From contig JAEXGM010000020.1 of the NCBI GenBank assembly GCA_023450835.1, forward strand, positions 1 through 40,682: a stretch of 40,682 nucleotides of DNA. The letters are read 5' to 3'. A program made the position numbers and the translations under genes. The notes beneath the pieces are model-generated. The model saw only the letters and a list, made by a program, of their open reading frames with translations. It was not told where the DNA came from and did not search any database. Source of the DNA: Bacillota bacterium. GTDB lineage: Bacteria > Bacillota > Clostridia > Lachnospirales > Lachnospiraceae. Of this stretch, positions 6,085 to 14,380 are shown one piece after another (positions within the stretch are counted from its first letter, which is position 1; each line of letters opens with the position of its first letter).

Positions 6085-7452
6085 ATGAGGAATATTGAAA
6101 TGTTATTAGAAAGCCAGAGGAACTTTTTTGAGAATGGCAATACACGGAATATTGATTTTCGTATCAGGCAATTACTTAATCTTAAGAAAAGCATCAAAAA
6201 CAATGAGCCTGAGATACTGGGGGCTCTTAAGAAAGATTTGAATAAATCTCCTTTTGAAGCCTATGCAACGGAAGTCGGTATGGTACTGGAAGAGATAAAT
6301 TATCTGATTAAAAATATCCGAAGGCTTGCAAAGACCGAGAGAGTGAGGACGCCTATTACTCAGTTCCCTTCTGTCAGCAGAATATATAAAGAGCCCTATG
6401 GCAGTGTTCTTATAATGGCACCTTGGAATTACCCCATTCAGTTGTCACTTTCACCTCTTGCAGGCGCCATAGCGGCAGGAAATTGCGTTATTCTCAAACC
6501 TTCAGAATATGCGCCCCATTCTATGGCAGTCCTAAAAAAGGTAGTGGAAGAAGTATTTCCGGAGAAGTATGCGGCGGTAATAGAAGGTGATATGGAAGTG
6601 AACAAGCAGCTTTTACAGTGTAAATTCGATTATATCTTTTTTACCGGCAGTGTAGCAGTAGGAAAGATAATAATGGCAGAAGCCGCGAAATATCTGACTC
6701 CGGTGACATTGGAACTTGGGGGGAAAAGTCCTTGCATTGTAGATGAGACAGCGGATATCTCTTTAGCTGCAAAAAGAATTGCCTGGGGCAAATTCTTAAA
6801 TGCCGGACAGACCTGTGTAGCTCCGGATTATGTACTTGTTCAGGAGAAAGTAAAGGAAGCTCTGATAAAGGAATTAAAAAGACATATCCTCAAACTCTAT
6901 GGGGATGCGCCTATTGATAATGAAGAATATCCCAAAATCATAAATGAAAGACATTTTAACCGCCTGCTGTCATTAATCGATGGGGAACAGGTTCTGGTCG
7001 GAGGAAAGCATAGCAGTGAGCTGCTTAAAATCGAACCAACAGTACTGGAACTAGAAAATGCCGAGTCATTTATTATGAAAGATGAAATCTTTGGACCTCT
7101 TCTCCCTGTTCTTACCTTTAAAAGTATGGAGGAGGTCAGGAACTTTGTAAATAGCAGGCCTAAGCCTCTTGCTCTATACCTGTTCACTACCTCAAAAGGA
7201 AATGAAAGATACATTATGAAAAACACTTCCTTTGGCGGCGGCTGTGTCAATGATACGATTGTACATCTGGCAACGACTTCCATGGGCTTTGGCGGCGTCG
7301 GCGAGAGCGGTATGGGTAGTTATCACGGTAAACTGAGCTTTTCCACCTTCAGTCATAGCAAGAGTGTATTAAAGAAGAGTAATTTGTTGGATATTCCTTT
7401 GAGATATCCGCCCTATAAAAATAAAATAAACTTGTTAAGAAAGATTTTATAA
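6085..7452 (+). CDS. NAD(P)-dependent aldehyde dehydrogenase, class-3-like
   Basis: This cytoplasmic enzyme oxidises aldehydes to acids with NAD(P). The 455-aa length matches the short ALDH3-type enzymes (for example Bacillus YwdH) and not the ~490-aa classical form. Residues seen are N115 in APWNYP, FFTGS (185-189), general base E210 in LELGGKSP and nucleophile C244 in GQTCVAP. The C-terminal KINLLRKIL tail is amphipathic. ATG 6085 has AGAAGGAGG 8 nt upstream. It stands alone after the tandem-repeat leader. Substrate cannot be inferred; long-chain aldehydes are usual for this class. Confidence 0.9.
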   Translation: MRNIEMLLESQRNFFENGNTRNIDFRIRQLLNLKKSIKNNEPEILGALKKDLNKSPFEAYATEVGMVLEEINYLIKNIRRLAKTERVRTPITQFPSVSRIYKEPYGSVLIMAPWNYPIQLSLSPLAGAIAAGNCVILKPSEYAPHSMAVLKKVVEEVFPEKYAAVIEGDMEVNKQLLQCKFDYIFFTGSVAVGKIIMAEAAKYLTPVTLELGGKSPCIVDETADISLAAKRIAWGKFLNAGQTCVAPDYVLVQEKVKEALIKELKRHILKLYGDAPIDNEEYPKIINERHFNRLLSLIDGEQVLVGGKHSSELLKIEPTVLELENAESFIMKDEIFGPLLPVLTFKSMEEVRNFVNSRPKPLALYLFTTSKGNERYIMKNTSFGGGCVNDTIVHLATTSMGFGGVGESGMGSYHGKLSFSTFSHSKSVLKKSNLLDIPLRYPPYKNKINLLRKIL

Positions 7453-7470
7453 AGTCAGGCGATTAAAAAG

Positions 7471-7499
7471 TTGTAAAATGCCCTGTCTAATGATAAAAT
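7471..7499 (+). promoter_or_regulatory. Promoter of the DnaJ-domain gene pair
   Basis: TTGTAA (7471-7476), a 17-bp spacer and TAAAAT (7494-7499) form a good sigma-A match 49 nt before the start codon. Confidence 0.55.
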
Positions 7500-7547
7500 G
7501 AAGAATATTAACGAAAGCATAACAGAATATACGGAAGGAATACCCGA

Positions 7548-8195
7548 ATGATGACAGATCCTTATAAAGCACTTGGTGTGACTCCCAGCGCTTCCAATGA
7601 TGAAATAAAAAGAGCATATCGTGAGCTTAGCAGAAAATATCACCCGGACTCTAATGTTGATAATCCTCTTGCTGACCTTGCAGCTGAAAAGTTCAAGGAA
7701 GTACAGCAAGCTTATGACCAGATTATGAAGGAAAGAGAAGGCGGTTACAGCAATTCCTCCGGAGGGGGAAATTCATCTGGAGGAAATTCCTCCTATGGCA
7801 GACCGGAAGGCGCTTATGGTGATTCTCCACGGTTAAATACAGTATATGAATACTTAAATTCAGGACGTTACAGAGAAGCCCTGAACGAACTTGACAGAAT
7901 TATGCCCAGAACAGCAAGGTGGTTCTATTACAGTGCAATTGCAAATAACAGAACAGGAAATAACTATGTGGCACTAAATCATGCGAGAGAAGCTGTTAAT
8001 ATGGAGCCTAATAACATGGAATACAGGAATCTCTTGAATCAGATGGACTGGCAGGGCAGGCGTTATGATGATACCAGAAGACAGAACTATGGCGGTTATG
8101 GAAGCGGCTGCGGAAGCGGTAACTTCTGTTGTGATTTATGTGTAGCTGATACTTTGTGTGAATGTATGGGAGGAGATTTGTGTCAATGCTTCTAG
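7548..8195 (+). CDS. J-domain protein with TPR-like part and Cys-rich tail
   Basis: This 215-aa protein starts with a J domain (about 4-62) carrying the HPD motif at 32-34, which stimulates DnaK-type chaperones. A Gly/Ser/Asn-rich linker (about 65-85) follows. Then comes a region resembling tetratricopeptide repeats (YEYLNSGRYREALNEL, then WFYYSAIANNRTGNNYVALNHAREAV). The last ~30 residues hold seven cysteines in CGSGNFCCDLC..CECMGGDLCQC. No zinc-finger or C-terminal domain of canonical DnaJ is present, so this is a class C J protein. The Cys-rich end could bind metal or be lipid-modified; this is inference. It overlaps the next membrane-protein gene by 10 bp. Start: GGAAGGA precedes ATG-ATG at 7548/7551. 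Confidence 0.82.
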   Translation: MMTDPYKALGVTPSASNDEIKRAYRELSRKYHPDSNVDNPLADLAAEKFKEVQQAYDQIMKEREGGYSNSSGGGNSSGGNSSYGRPEGAYGDSPRLNTVYEYLNSGRYREALNELDRIMPRTARWFYYSAIANNRTGNNYVALNHAREAVNMEPNNMEYRNLLNQMDWQGRRYDDTRRQNYGGYGSGCGSGNFCCDLCVADTLCECMGGDLCQCF

Positions 8196-8725
8196 GAACA
8201 AGAAAGCTGGCATTTTTAAGCCTTTTAATGGCATTAACAGTAGTATTGATAATATTTAGCGGTGTAATGGAGTTCAATACACTGTTTCTGCTGGCTCTTG
8301 CCTCCTTTGGTGCCGGAATAGCTTACAGAGAAGGCGGGTTTGCCATAGGCTTCGGTTTTTTTGCGGGAAGTTTGATTCTTGGTGTTTTGCTGGCACCAAA
8401 TAAATTCTATCTTATTACCTACGGCGCAATGACTCTTTATCTACTGGTTTCGGAATATGCATATGACAAGTTATATATCGTTAAGAATACGGCTGTTAGA
8501 AACAAGGTCCTTTGGCTGGCAAAATATATCTTTTTCAATCTGATATTTATACCCCTGCTGATATTGGCTCCCAAACTTATTTTTCCCGGAGAGATTAATT
8601 TAAAAGTACTATTGCTGGTGATTGCAGGAGGACAGATTGTCTTGTTCCTGTATGATAAAGGCTATCGGTATTTTCAGGGAAGCATCTGGGAGAAGGTGCG
8701 CAGAAAATTAAAGTTAAATGAATAA
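8186..8725 (+). CDS. Integral membrane protein coupled to the J-domain protein
   Basis: A 179-aa hydrophobic protein with about five membrane segments (roughly 8-25, 29-45, 50-67, 73-90 and two around 112-150) and a basic C-terminal tail (VRRKLKLNE). I do not recognise a named family. The start is taken at ATG 8186 because GGGAGGAG sits 10 nt upstream; a start at 8162 would place this site inside the gene. It overlaps the end of the J-domain gene, so the two are translationally coupled. A likely meaning is a J protein serving or tethered to this membrane partner. Confidence 0.7.
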   Translation: MLLGTRKLAFLSLLMALTVVLIIFSGVMEFNTLFLLALASFGAGIAYREGGFAIGFGFFAGSLILGVLLAPNKFYLITYGAMTLYLLVSEYAYDKLYIVKNTAVRNKVLWLAKYIFFNLIFIPLLILAPKLIFPGEINLKVLLLVIAGGQIVLFLYDKGYRYFQGSIWEKVRRKLKLNE

Positions 8726-8946
8726 AAAGATATGGTATGATAATAGATAGAAATAATATTGGAGAATCTTTAAATAAATATTTCTAAAAGCAAAACGATA
8801 ATACAAGTGCATAAATAAAATGAATGAAAGGATGAGGCATGAATTCATCAGTCAGAGGACCATGCAGCATTCTTTTTTATATTTCTCTGTCAATCTCTAA
8901 AACCAGTCCTTAAAAAATACAGTTCAGTCTTTCAATTCACACATAG
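8726..8946. other. Non-coding spacer
   Basis: No gene and no clear terminator was seen. Just before element B there is AATTCACACATAGAAATTCTATG (8934-8956 region), whose first half resembles the start of hairpin linker X and which holds the palindrome CATAGAAATTCTATG (8943-8957). Confidence 0.4.
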
Positions 8947-9213
8947 AAATTCTATGACAATACACAGATAGCAGCTGATTCCGTTCAGGCATTTTCTATT
9001 GAGGAGTTTCGTATGACACTTAAATGGCAGCAATTATTCCTAGGTTAAATTATGCCATGTCTGAGCTCACAGCATTACACAGTCAAAAAAGAAGAAGCGA
9101 GTTTGGCATGATTTAGCCTGCCAGGAATAACTGCTGCCATTTTAGTGGAATTCGAAACTTTGAACAAGAAAATGAATGAATGAAATCAGCTACTATCGTC
9201 CGTTCGCCTGGGC
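8947..9213 (+). repeat. Long-hairpin element, copy B
   Basis: This copy lies opposite in orientation to copy A. The outer stem pairs 8967-8997 with 9168-9198, about 26 of 31 positions in strict Watson-Crick pairing plus some G-T. The inner stem pairs GGCAGCAATTATTCC (9026-9040) with GGAATAACTGCTGCC (9124-9138). It shares with copy A the left flank AATTCTATG..ATACACAGATAG, the loops GAGGAGTTTCGTATGACACTTAA and TTTTAGTGGAATTCG, the apical GCGAGTTTGGCAT, and the right flank TCGTCCGTTC. It sits between the J-domain operon and the antiporter gene. Confidence 0.72.
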
Positions 9214-9275
9214 CCCATGTATTCTTTACAAAGTTGAACTTGTAAAAGGAAGAAAATAATTTCCTTTAAAAGTTC

Positions 9276-9304
9276 TTGACATCCATACCTTGAATAGATA
9301 AAAT
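9276..9304 (+). promoter_or_regulatory. Promoter of the antiporter gene
   Basis: TTGACA (9276-9281), a 17-bp spacer and TAAAAT (9299-9304) form a near-consensus sigma-A promoter. The leader to the start codon is about 135 nt. It may be structured (GGTACCTTTAT and ATACTGCATACC are visible) but I recognise no riboswitch. Confidence 0.6.
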
Positions 9305-9445
9305 AATTACAAAGGTACCTTTATAATTATACTGCATACCACATAAAGGAAAAAAGTATGTAAAAGGAACCTGAAACAAATACATAAAGTCGCGTATGAA
9401 TGAAACTCCGTAAGATAACAATAGGAAAGAAGAAAGGATGATGCT

Positions 9446-11548
9446 ATGGATATATTTTACTGTGTTCTTTTGATGCTGGGAGCAATATTGGTTTCGAATC
9501 TGATTAATCGTTTTGTTCCTTCTTTTTCTATTCCGATTATTCAGATTTTACTGGGAATAGTGCTGTCGCTTTTACCTTCTGTATATCATTTTGAATTCGA
9601 TACAGAGCTTTTTATGATACTATTTCTTGCTCCTCTGTTGTTCTATGACGGAATGCAGTCGGATAAGAAATCACTTTGGGATTTGAAAAAACCTATTGTT
9701 ATGCTGGCATTGGGACTTGTATTTTTTACAGTAGCTGTCCTTGGTGTACTGATAAATGCAATGATTCCCTCCATTCCTTTAGCAGCGGCATTTGCGCTGG
9801 CAGCAGCTCTTGCACCCACCGATGCAGTTGCCGTCAGCTCTCTGGGAAAAAGAATCAAGATACCGGAAGGAATCAAGAATCTAATGGAAGGGGAAGCTTT
9901 AATCAATGATGCTTCCGGCGTAGTCAGTTTCCAGTTTGCCGTAGCCGCTATGGTTACCGGTACCTTTTCTTTGATGCAGGCAGGAAGCCGGTTCCTTGTA
10001 ATCGCATTGGGCGGTGTGGCTGTCGGAATTGTAATGACAGGATTGAAATATCTGTTTGTTAAATGGGTCCGTACTTTGGGAATGGAGAATGTCACCTTTC
10101 ATTTGCTCATTGGTATCTTAACGCCTTTTATTATATATATGGCAGCGGAGGAATGCAGAGTAAGCGGTATTCTTGCGGTTGTTATCTCCGGTGTTATCCA
10201 TTCCTTTGAAGGAAGGAGGCTTAATCCCGAGACAGCCACATTAAATATTTCTTCAAAAAGTGTGTGGTCTACATTAACCTTTGCCTTAAATGGGATTGTC
10301 TTTCTGATTCTTGGTATGCAGCTGCCTCATATTATTAATACCATTTGGTACAATGTATCCGTCAGTAATTTAAAAACCATCGGATTTATTATCATTATTA
10401 CTGCAGCAATGATGTTAATCCGCTTTCTTTGGTCATACTTCACGGTTGCCGCACCGAAGGAAGAAGGTTTCAAAAGGAAAGAGTTCAATAAGCGAAGGCC
10501 TCAGTTGAGACAACTGGCTGTTGTTGAAAAACCCCTGGGCGGAGAGCTTAGCCGTGTGAAAACCAGTCTTGTTATAAGCATGTCAGGAGTAAGGGGAAGT
10601 GTAACTCTGGCTTCCATACTTTCTCTGCCGCTGATGCTAAGTTCAGGGAAAGTATTTCCTGAAAGAGACCTTATTATATTCATAGCGGCCGGAGTCATTC
10701 TATGTTCCCTGATTGTTGCTAATTTTGTTATGCCTCTTTTATTAAAGCAGGATAGCACGGAGGATAAAGGAACAGAAGAGAGGGAAGCCTGCCTTGAGAT
10801 TATAGAAAATGTAATCCGGCAGATAAATGATCTTACCACCGATGAAAATAGATTCCAGGCTGCAAGAGTTACAAGAAATCTGTTAATGAGGGCAGAGGAA
10901 TTGAGGAGTAAGAATTACAAGAAGTCCAACCAAAAAGAAGAACGTGATCTAAGAAAAGAGGTCTTCAGTTGGGAAGAAGCCTATACAAAATCGTTACTCC
11001 ATAACCACACCGTTGATGAAACAACTGCCCTTCAATATCTGGAGCTGCTTGGCAAAATCTGCAGAAAGAATGAAAAGAAGATAAAGTTTTCCTATTCAAA
11101 AATCGGAAAGATAATCAAGGGTATGGCAGGAATGAGAAAGCAGGGAGTAGTACCTGCAAACTATGGTATTAACCGTGGGCAGATGGAAACTCTCAGACGG
11201 ATGAATAATGAATATGTTCTGGAGAGACTGCGCGAAAGAAAAGAGAACGATGATACCTTAGCCCTTAACAAGTTAATCTCAGAATATGAAAGATTGGAAG
11301 CACTGGTGGCGGCAAGAAAAAGGTCCGATGGAAATCAGCAAAGGATTGGAAATGAAGAAACCTTTCCTGCCGAGGTAGTAAATGAAATGGAGGATTTGGT
11401 ACATTTAAGCTTTCAAATGGAGAGGGACGGAATACAGGGTATGTTTGAGCAGGGGCGAATATCCTGGGAGACTGCCAGAAAAATGAGAAGTGATATCGCC
11501 TTGATGGAGTTACAGTTACAGCAAACCAGTGAGGCTGCTGCATTTTAG
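9446..11548 (+). CDS. CPA1-family Na+/H+ antiporter with long cytoplasmic tail
   Basis: This membrane antiporter exchanges H+ for Na+ (or K+/Li+) to control pH and salt. The first ~430 residues hold about 12 membrane helices. They include LAPTDAVAVSSLGKRI (122-137) and GEALINDASGVVSF (149-162), where the Asn-Asp pair 154-155 is the ion-binding signature of CPA1 antiporters. Residues ~430-700 are a charged, helical cytoplasmic domain with coiled-coil-like stretches, probably regulatory. At 700 aa it is the long NhaP/YjcE type. Start: GAAAGGATGATGCT precedes ATG 9446. It is monocistronic, with its own promoter and terminator. Confidence 0.88.
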   Translation: MDIFYCVLLMLGAILVSNLINRFVPSFSIPIIQILLGIVLSLLPSVYHFEFDTELFMILFLAPLLFYDGMQSDKKSLWDLKKPIVMLALGLVFFTVAVLGVLINAMIPSIPLAAAFALAAALAPTDAVAVSSLGKRIKIPEGIKNLMEGEALINDASGVVSFQFAVAAMVTGTFSLMQAGSRFLVIALGGVAVGIVMTGLKYLFVKWVRTLGMENVTFHLLIGILTPFIIYMAAEECRVSGILAVVISGVIHSFEGRRLNPETATLNISSKSVWSTLTFALNGIVFLILGMQLPHIINTIWYNVSVSNLKTIGFIIIITAAMMLIRFLWSYFTVAAPKEEGFKRKEFNKRRPQLRQLAVVEKPLGGELSRVKTSLVISMSGVRGSVTLASILSLPLMLSSGKVFPERDLIIFIAAGVILCSLIVANFVMPLLLKQDSTEDKGTEEREACLEIIENVIRQINDLTTDENRFQAARVTRNLLMRAEELRSKNYKKSNQKEERDLRKEVFSWEEAYTKSLLHNHTVDETTALQYLELLGKICRKNEKKIKFSYSKIGKIIKGMAGMRKQGVVPANYGINRGQMETLRRMNNEYVLERLRERKENDDTLALNKLISEYERLEALVAARKRSDGNQQRIGNEETFPAEVVNEMEDLVHLSFQMERDGIQGMFEQGRISWETARKMRSDIALMELQLQQTSEAAAF

Positions 11549-11556
11549 CTTTTTCA

Positions 11557-11609
11557 CAGAAGAAGCAGTCGGTTACTATAGAAACCCCATAATGCTTCTT
11601 CTGTTTTTG
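11557..11609 (+). terminator. Terminator after the antiporter gene
   Basis: CAGAAGAAGCA (11557-11567) pairs perfectly with TGCTTCTTCTG (11593-11603), followed by TTTTTG. It can also serve the converging aldo/keto reductase gene. Confidence 0.75.
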
Positions 11610-11660
11610 TATGTTTTACAGTATTTCTCAAGTGTGACTTAATAGCATTCAAATCCCAAA

Positions 11661-12809
11661 TCAGTGTTTCATAAAACGATTCATAAAACCGGAAAGAGGT
11701 TTGTAAGGAAAGCTCTCTAAAGAAGAAGCGGTACTTTTTAGTTCCTTGCGGATAGCTATGCTTTGCGGACAGTGTTTTTCACAGAGTCCGCAGTTTACAC
11801 ATTTGCCGGCATTATGCCCGGCAGTACGGACAATATAGTTAAAACGGGCAGAAATCTTTCCATTTGTGGCGGTTTCATTGTAACTGCTGAAACAAAGGGG
11901 AATATCTACCCCGTGAGGACATGGCATACAATATCCGCAGCCTGTACAGGGAACCAGGAAAGACTTATTTAATACTTCTTTCACACGCTTATACAAATCA
12001 AACTCTTCAGAGGTCAGGATATCTGCCTTTGCTTCATCGGCGGAGGCGGCATTGGCCGCAATCATTTCCTGAGAATTCATACCGGAGAGAACGGTAAGTA
12101 CCTGAGGATGGTTCCATAACCAGCGGAAAGACCACTCGGCGGGAGTGTGCTTTACCGGGCTTTCTTCAAAAACAGAGAGAGCTTCCTTAGGCAGTTTAAC
12201 AAGCTTTCCGCCGCGTAAAGGTTCCATAATCATTATAGGAAGGCCCTTTTCTGCCGCATGTTCTAAACCGCTTTTCCCGGCCTGATTGTATTCGTCATAG
12301 TAATTATACTGAAGCATACAGAATTCCCAGTCATAGGCATCAATAATTTTTATGAATTCCTGGCTGCCGCCGTGATAAGAGAAGCCGATGTTTTTAATCT
12401 GACCATTTTCTTTTTTTTCTTTTATCCAATCTAATATTCCAAGGCTGACCATTCTCTGCCATACATCCAGATTAGTAAGCATATGAATAAGATAATAGTC
12501 AATATAATCTGTTTTAAGCCGTTCTAACTGTGTATTGAATATCTTATCAAAATCTTCTTTTTTCTTAACCAAATAAGGGGGCAGCTTTGTGGCAAGCTTT
12601 ACTTTTTCCCTGTGTCCCTTTGAGAGTATACGTCCAAGAGTAGCCTCACTGCCGGGATATATGTATGCGGTATCAAAATAGTTGATTCCAAGCTCGATAG
12701 CCTTTACAATCTGTCTTTCAGTTTCTTTCTCATCCCTTTTAAAACGCATACAGCCAAAAGCCAGGACTGAAATCTTATCACCGTTTTTGGGGTTTATTCT
12801 GTATTGCAT
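11661..12809 (-). CDS. Aldo/keto reductase with C-terminal two-cluster ferredoxin domain
   Basis: This 382-aa enzyme combines an AKR TIM barrel (about 1-280) with a bacterial ferredoxin-like tail. Barrel catalytic residues are visible: D46 and Y51 in NYFDTAYIYPGSE, K75 in LATKLP and H109 in YYLIHML. The tail has C288-C291-C294-C298 and C337-C340-C343-C347, two classical 4Fe-4S motifs. Such fusions are common in Clostridia (COG1453) and couple carbonyl reduction to an iron-sulfur electron path. The substrate is unknown. AAGAGGT lies 6 nt before the start. The gene faces the antiporter and diverges from mntH. Confidence 0.88.
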   Translation of the reverse strand: MQYRINPKNGDKISVLAFGCMRFKRDEKETERQIVKAIELGINYFDTAYIYPGSEATLGRILSKGHREKVKLATKLPPYLVKKKEDFDKIFNTQLERLKTDYIDYYLIHMLTNLDVWQRMVSLGILDWIKEKKENGQIKNIGFSYHGGSQEFIKIIDAYDWEFCMLQYNYYDEYNQAGKSGLEHAAEKGLPIMIMEPLRGGKLVKLPKEALSVFEESPVKHTPAEWSFRWLWNHPQVLTVLSGMNSQEMIAANAASADEAKADILTSEEFDLYKRVKEVLNKSFLVPCTGCGYCMPCPHGVDIPLCFSSYNETATNGKISARFNYIVRTAGHNAGKCVNCGLCEKHCPQSIAIRKELKSTASSLESFPYKPLSGFMNRFMKH

Positions 12810-12933
12810 GATTACCTCTTTTCCTGATTTTTTTAATATATCAGATATAATTTTAGTATATAAGATGTATTATAGGATAACTACGGGGGAAGTCAAGGAA
12901 TATTATAAAAGTAGAATAATTGACCTAAAAAGA

Positions 12934-12963
12934 TTGACAAGTGAAACAGGCAGGTATTAAAGT
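12934..12963 (+). promoter_or_regulatory. Promoter of the metal transporter gene
   Basis: TTGACA (12934-12939) is followed by TATTAA (12955) or TAAAGT (12958-12963, spacer 18). The transcript would start near 12970 and carry a leader of about 85 nt. Confidence 0.5.
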
Positions 12964-12966
12964 ATA

Positions 12967-13046
12967 CAGTGGAGGCAATTTCGCGGGCCTGTCCTGAAGC
13001 GAATCTGCCTGTGTAAAGGGTGCAAATCTGTAAATTCACTGGGAGG
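12967..13046 (+). promoter_or_regulatory. Candidate structured leader before mntH
   Basis: CAGTG (12967-12971) can pair with CACTG (13037-13041) and AATTT (12977-12981) with AAATT (13032-13036). This closes a ~75-nt domain that ends directly at the GGGAGG ribosome site. The fold could expose or hide the RBS. It lacks the conserved sequence of the yybP-ykoY manganese riboswitch, and I cannot assign it to a class. Confidence 0.3.
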
Positions 13047-13054
13047 TTAAGAGC

Positions 13055-14314
13055 ATGAAGCTTAAGAATATATTAAATACCAAGGGGCATCACCCGTCCT
13101 TTGGGATGAGAGAATTATTAGGGTATATCGGACCCGGACTTTTAGTAACTGTTGGATTTATTGACCCCGGTAATTGGGCATCTAACATTGCAGCAGGATC
13201 TGAATACGGATATAAGCTTTTATGGATGGTTACGCTTTCAACAATTATGTTGATACTGCTGCAGCATAATGTTGCCCATCTTGGAATTGTAACTGGTGAC
13301 TGTCTTTCGGAGGCAGCGAATAAGCATTTAAAGCCCTGGCTCTCTAAAACAATTCTTACTACAGGTCTTTTGGCAGCCATATCCACAGCTATGGCGGAGA
13401 TTCTGGGAGGTGCCATTGCACTGAACCTGCTCTTTAAAATGCCGATTAAATTAGGCTCCGTTCTAATATTCGCCGTTATTGTTGTATTTCTTTTTACCAA
13501 TACATATAAGAAATTGGAAAAGGTCATAATGGGCTTTGTATCCATTATCGGAATATCTTTCTTATATGAGCTGAGTGTCGTTCACGTAAGCTGGCACGAA
13601 GCTGTGACCGGCTGGGTTACGGTTCAATTCCCTACGGGCTCCCTGCCGATTATCATGGCAGTTTTAGGAGCTGTTGTTATGCCTCATAATCTGTTTCTTC
13701 ATTCGGAGATAATACAGAGCAGGCAGTGGAATTTGGAAGATGATGCGGTCATTGCAAGGCAGTTAAAGTATGAATTTCTGGATACGCTGTTTTCCATGAT
13801 TGTAGGCTGGGCCATTAACAGTGCCATGATAATTCTGGCTGCCACCACCTTCTTTACACAGCATGTAAAGGTGGAGGAGTTAGGGCAGGCACAACAGATG
13901 TTAGTTCCTCTGGTTGGCAGTTTTGCGGCGGTTATCTTTGGCGTTGCGCTGCTTTTTGCCGGAATTTCCTCTACCATGACAGCGGGAATGGCGGCAGGAA
14001 CTATCTTTGCGGGAATGTTTGGAGAGCCTTATGATATCAAAGACAGGCATACCAAGATAGGTGTTGTTGGAATCCTTGCTATTGCGACTTTAATAATATT
14101 CTTTATTAAAGACCCTTTCCAGGGGCTCGTTTACAGCCAGATGCTGCTTAGTGTGCAGCTTCCTATAACCGTATTTTTGCAGATATACTTAACATCTTCT
14201 AAAAAGGTTATGGGTAAATACAAGAACAGCCTTTTAAGCAATATCTGCCTCTGGACCATAGCAATTGTACTGACGGTTTTGAATATAATGCTTTTTGCCA
14301 GTTATTTAGGCTGA
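13055..14314 (+). CDS. mntH: NRAMP-family divalent metal transporter
   Basis: This 419-aa membrane protein with 11 predicted helices imports Mn2+ or Fe2+ with protons. The metal-binding signature is present: DPGN in helix 1 (37-40) and MPHN in helix 6 (209-212), with the following LFLHSEI typical of NRAMP. That the usual helix 6 Met is kept argues for a transition-metal carrier and against the Mg2+-transporting NRAMP relatives. Start: GGGAGG is 9 nt upstream of ATG 13055. It has its own promoter and a possibly structured leader. It converges with a chemoreceptor carrying a metal-binding CZB domain. Confidence 0.88.
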   Translation: MKLKNILNTKGHHPSFGMRELLGYIGPGLLVTVGFIDPGNWASNIAAGSEYGYKLLWMVTLSTIMLILLQHNVAHLGIVTGDCLSEAANKHLKPWLSKTILTTGLLAAISTAMAEILGGAIALNLLFKMPIKLGSVLIFAVIVVFLFTNTYKKLEKVIMGFVSIIGISFLYELSVVHVSWHEAVTGWVTVQFPTGSLPIIMAVLGAVVMPHNLFLHSEIIQSRQWNLEDDAVIARQLKYEFLDTLFSMIVGWAINSAMIILAATTFFTQHVKVEELGQAQQMLVPLVGSFAAVIFGVALLFAGISSTMTAGMAAGTIFAGMFGEPYDIKDRHTKIGVVGILAIATLIIFFIKDPFQGLVYSQMLLSVQLPITVFLQIYLTSSKKVMGKYKNSLLSNICLWTIAIVLTVLNIMLFASYLG

Positions 14315-14323
14315 CAACTGATG

Positions 14324-14369
14324 AAAAAAGCTCTATGTATCCTTTAACAGGGAACATAGAGCTTTTTTC
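14324..14369. terminator. Bidirectional terminator between mntH and chemoreceptor gene
   Basis: AAAAAAGCTCTATGT pairs perfectly with ACATAGAGCTTTTTT across an 18-nt loop. The A and T runs on the two sides let it work on both strands for these convergent genes. Confidence 0.8.
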
Positions 14370-14380
14370 AGTTAAAAGAT

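Noticed and set aside
9643..10095. Antisense reading frame of 150 codons within the antiporter gene
   Set aside because: No ribosome site and no protein-like composition; it is the mirror of a membrane-protein gene. The same holds for other antisense frames in genes such as 2124-2588, 13090-13545 and 17534-18004.
12967..13046. yybP-ykoY manganese riboswitch
   Set aside because: The conserved GGGGAGUAG-type and matching loop sequences are not present.
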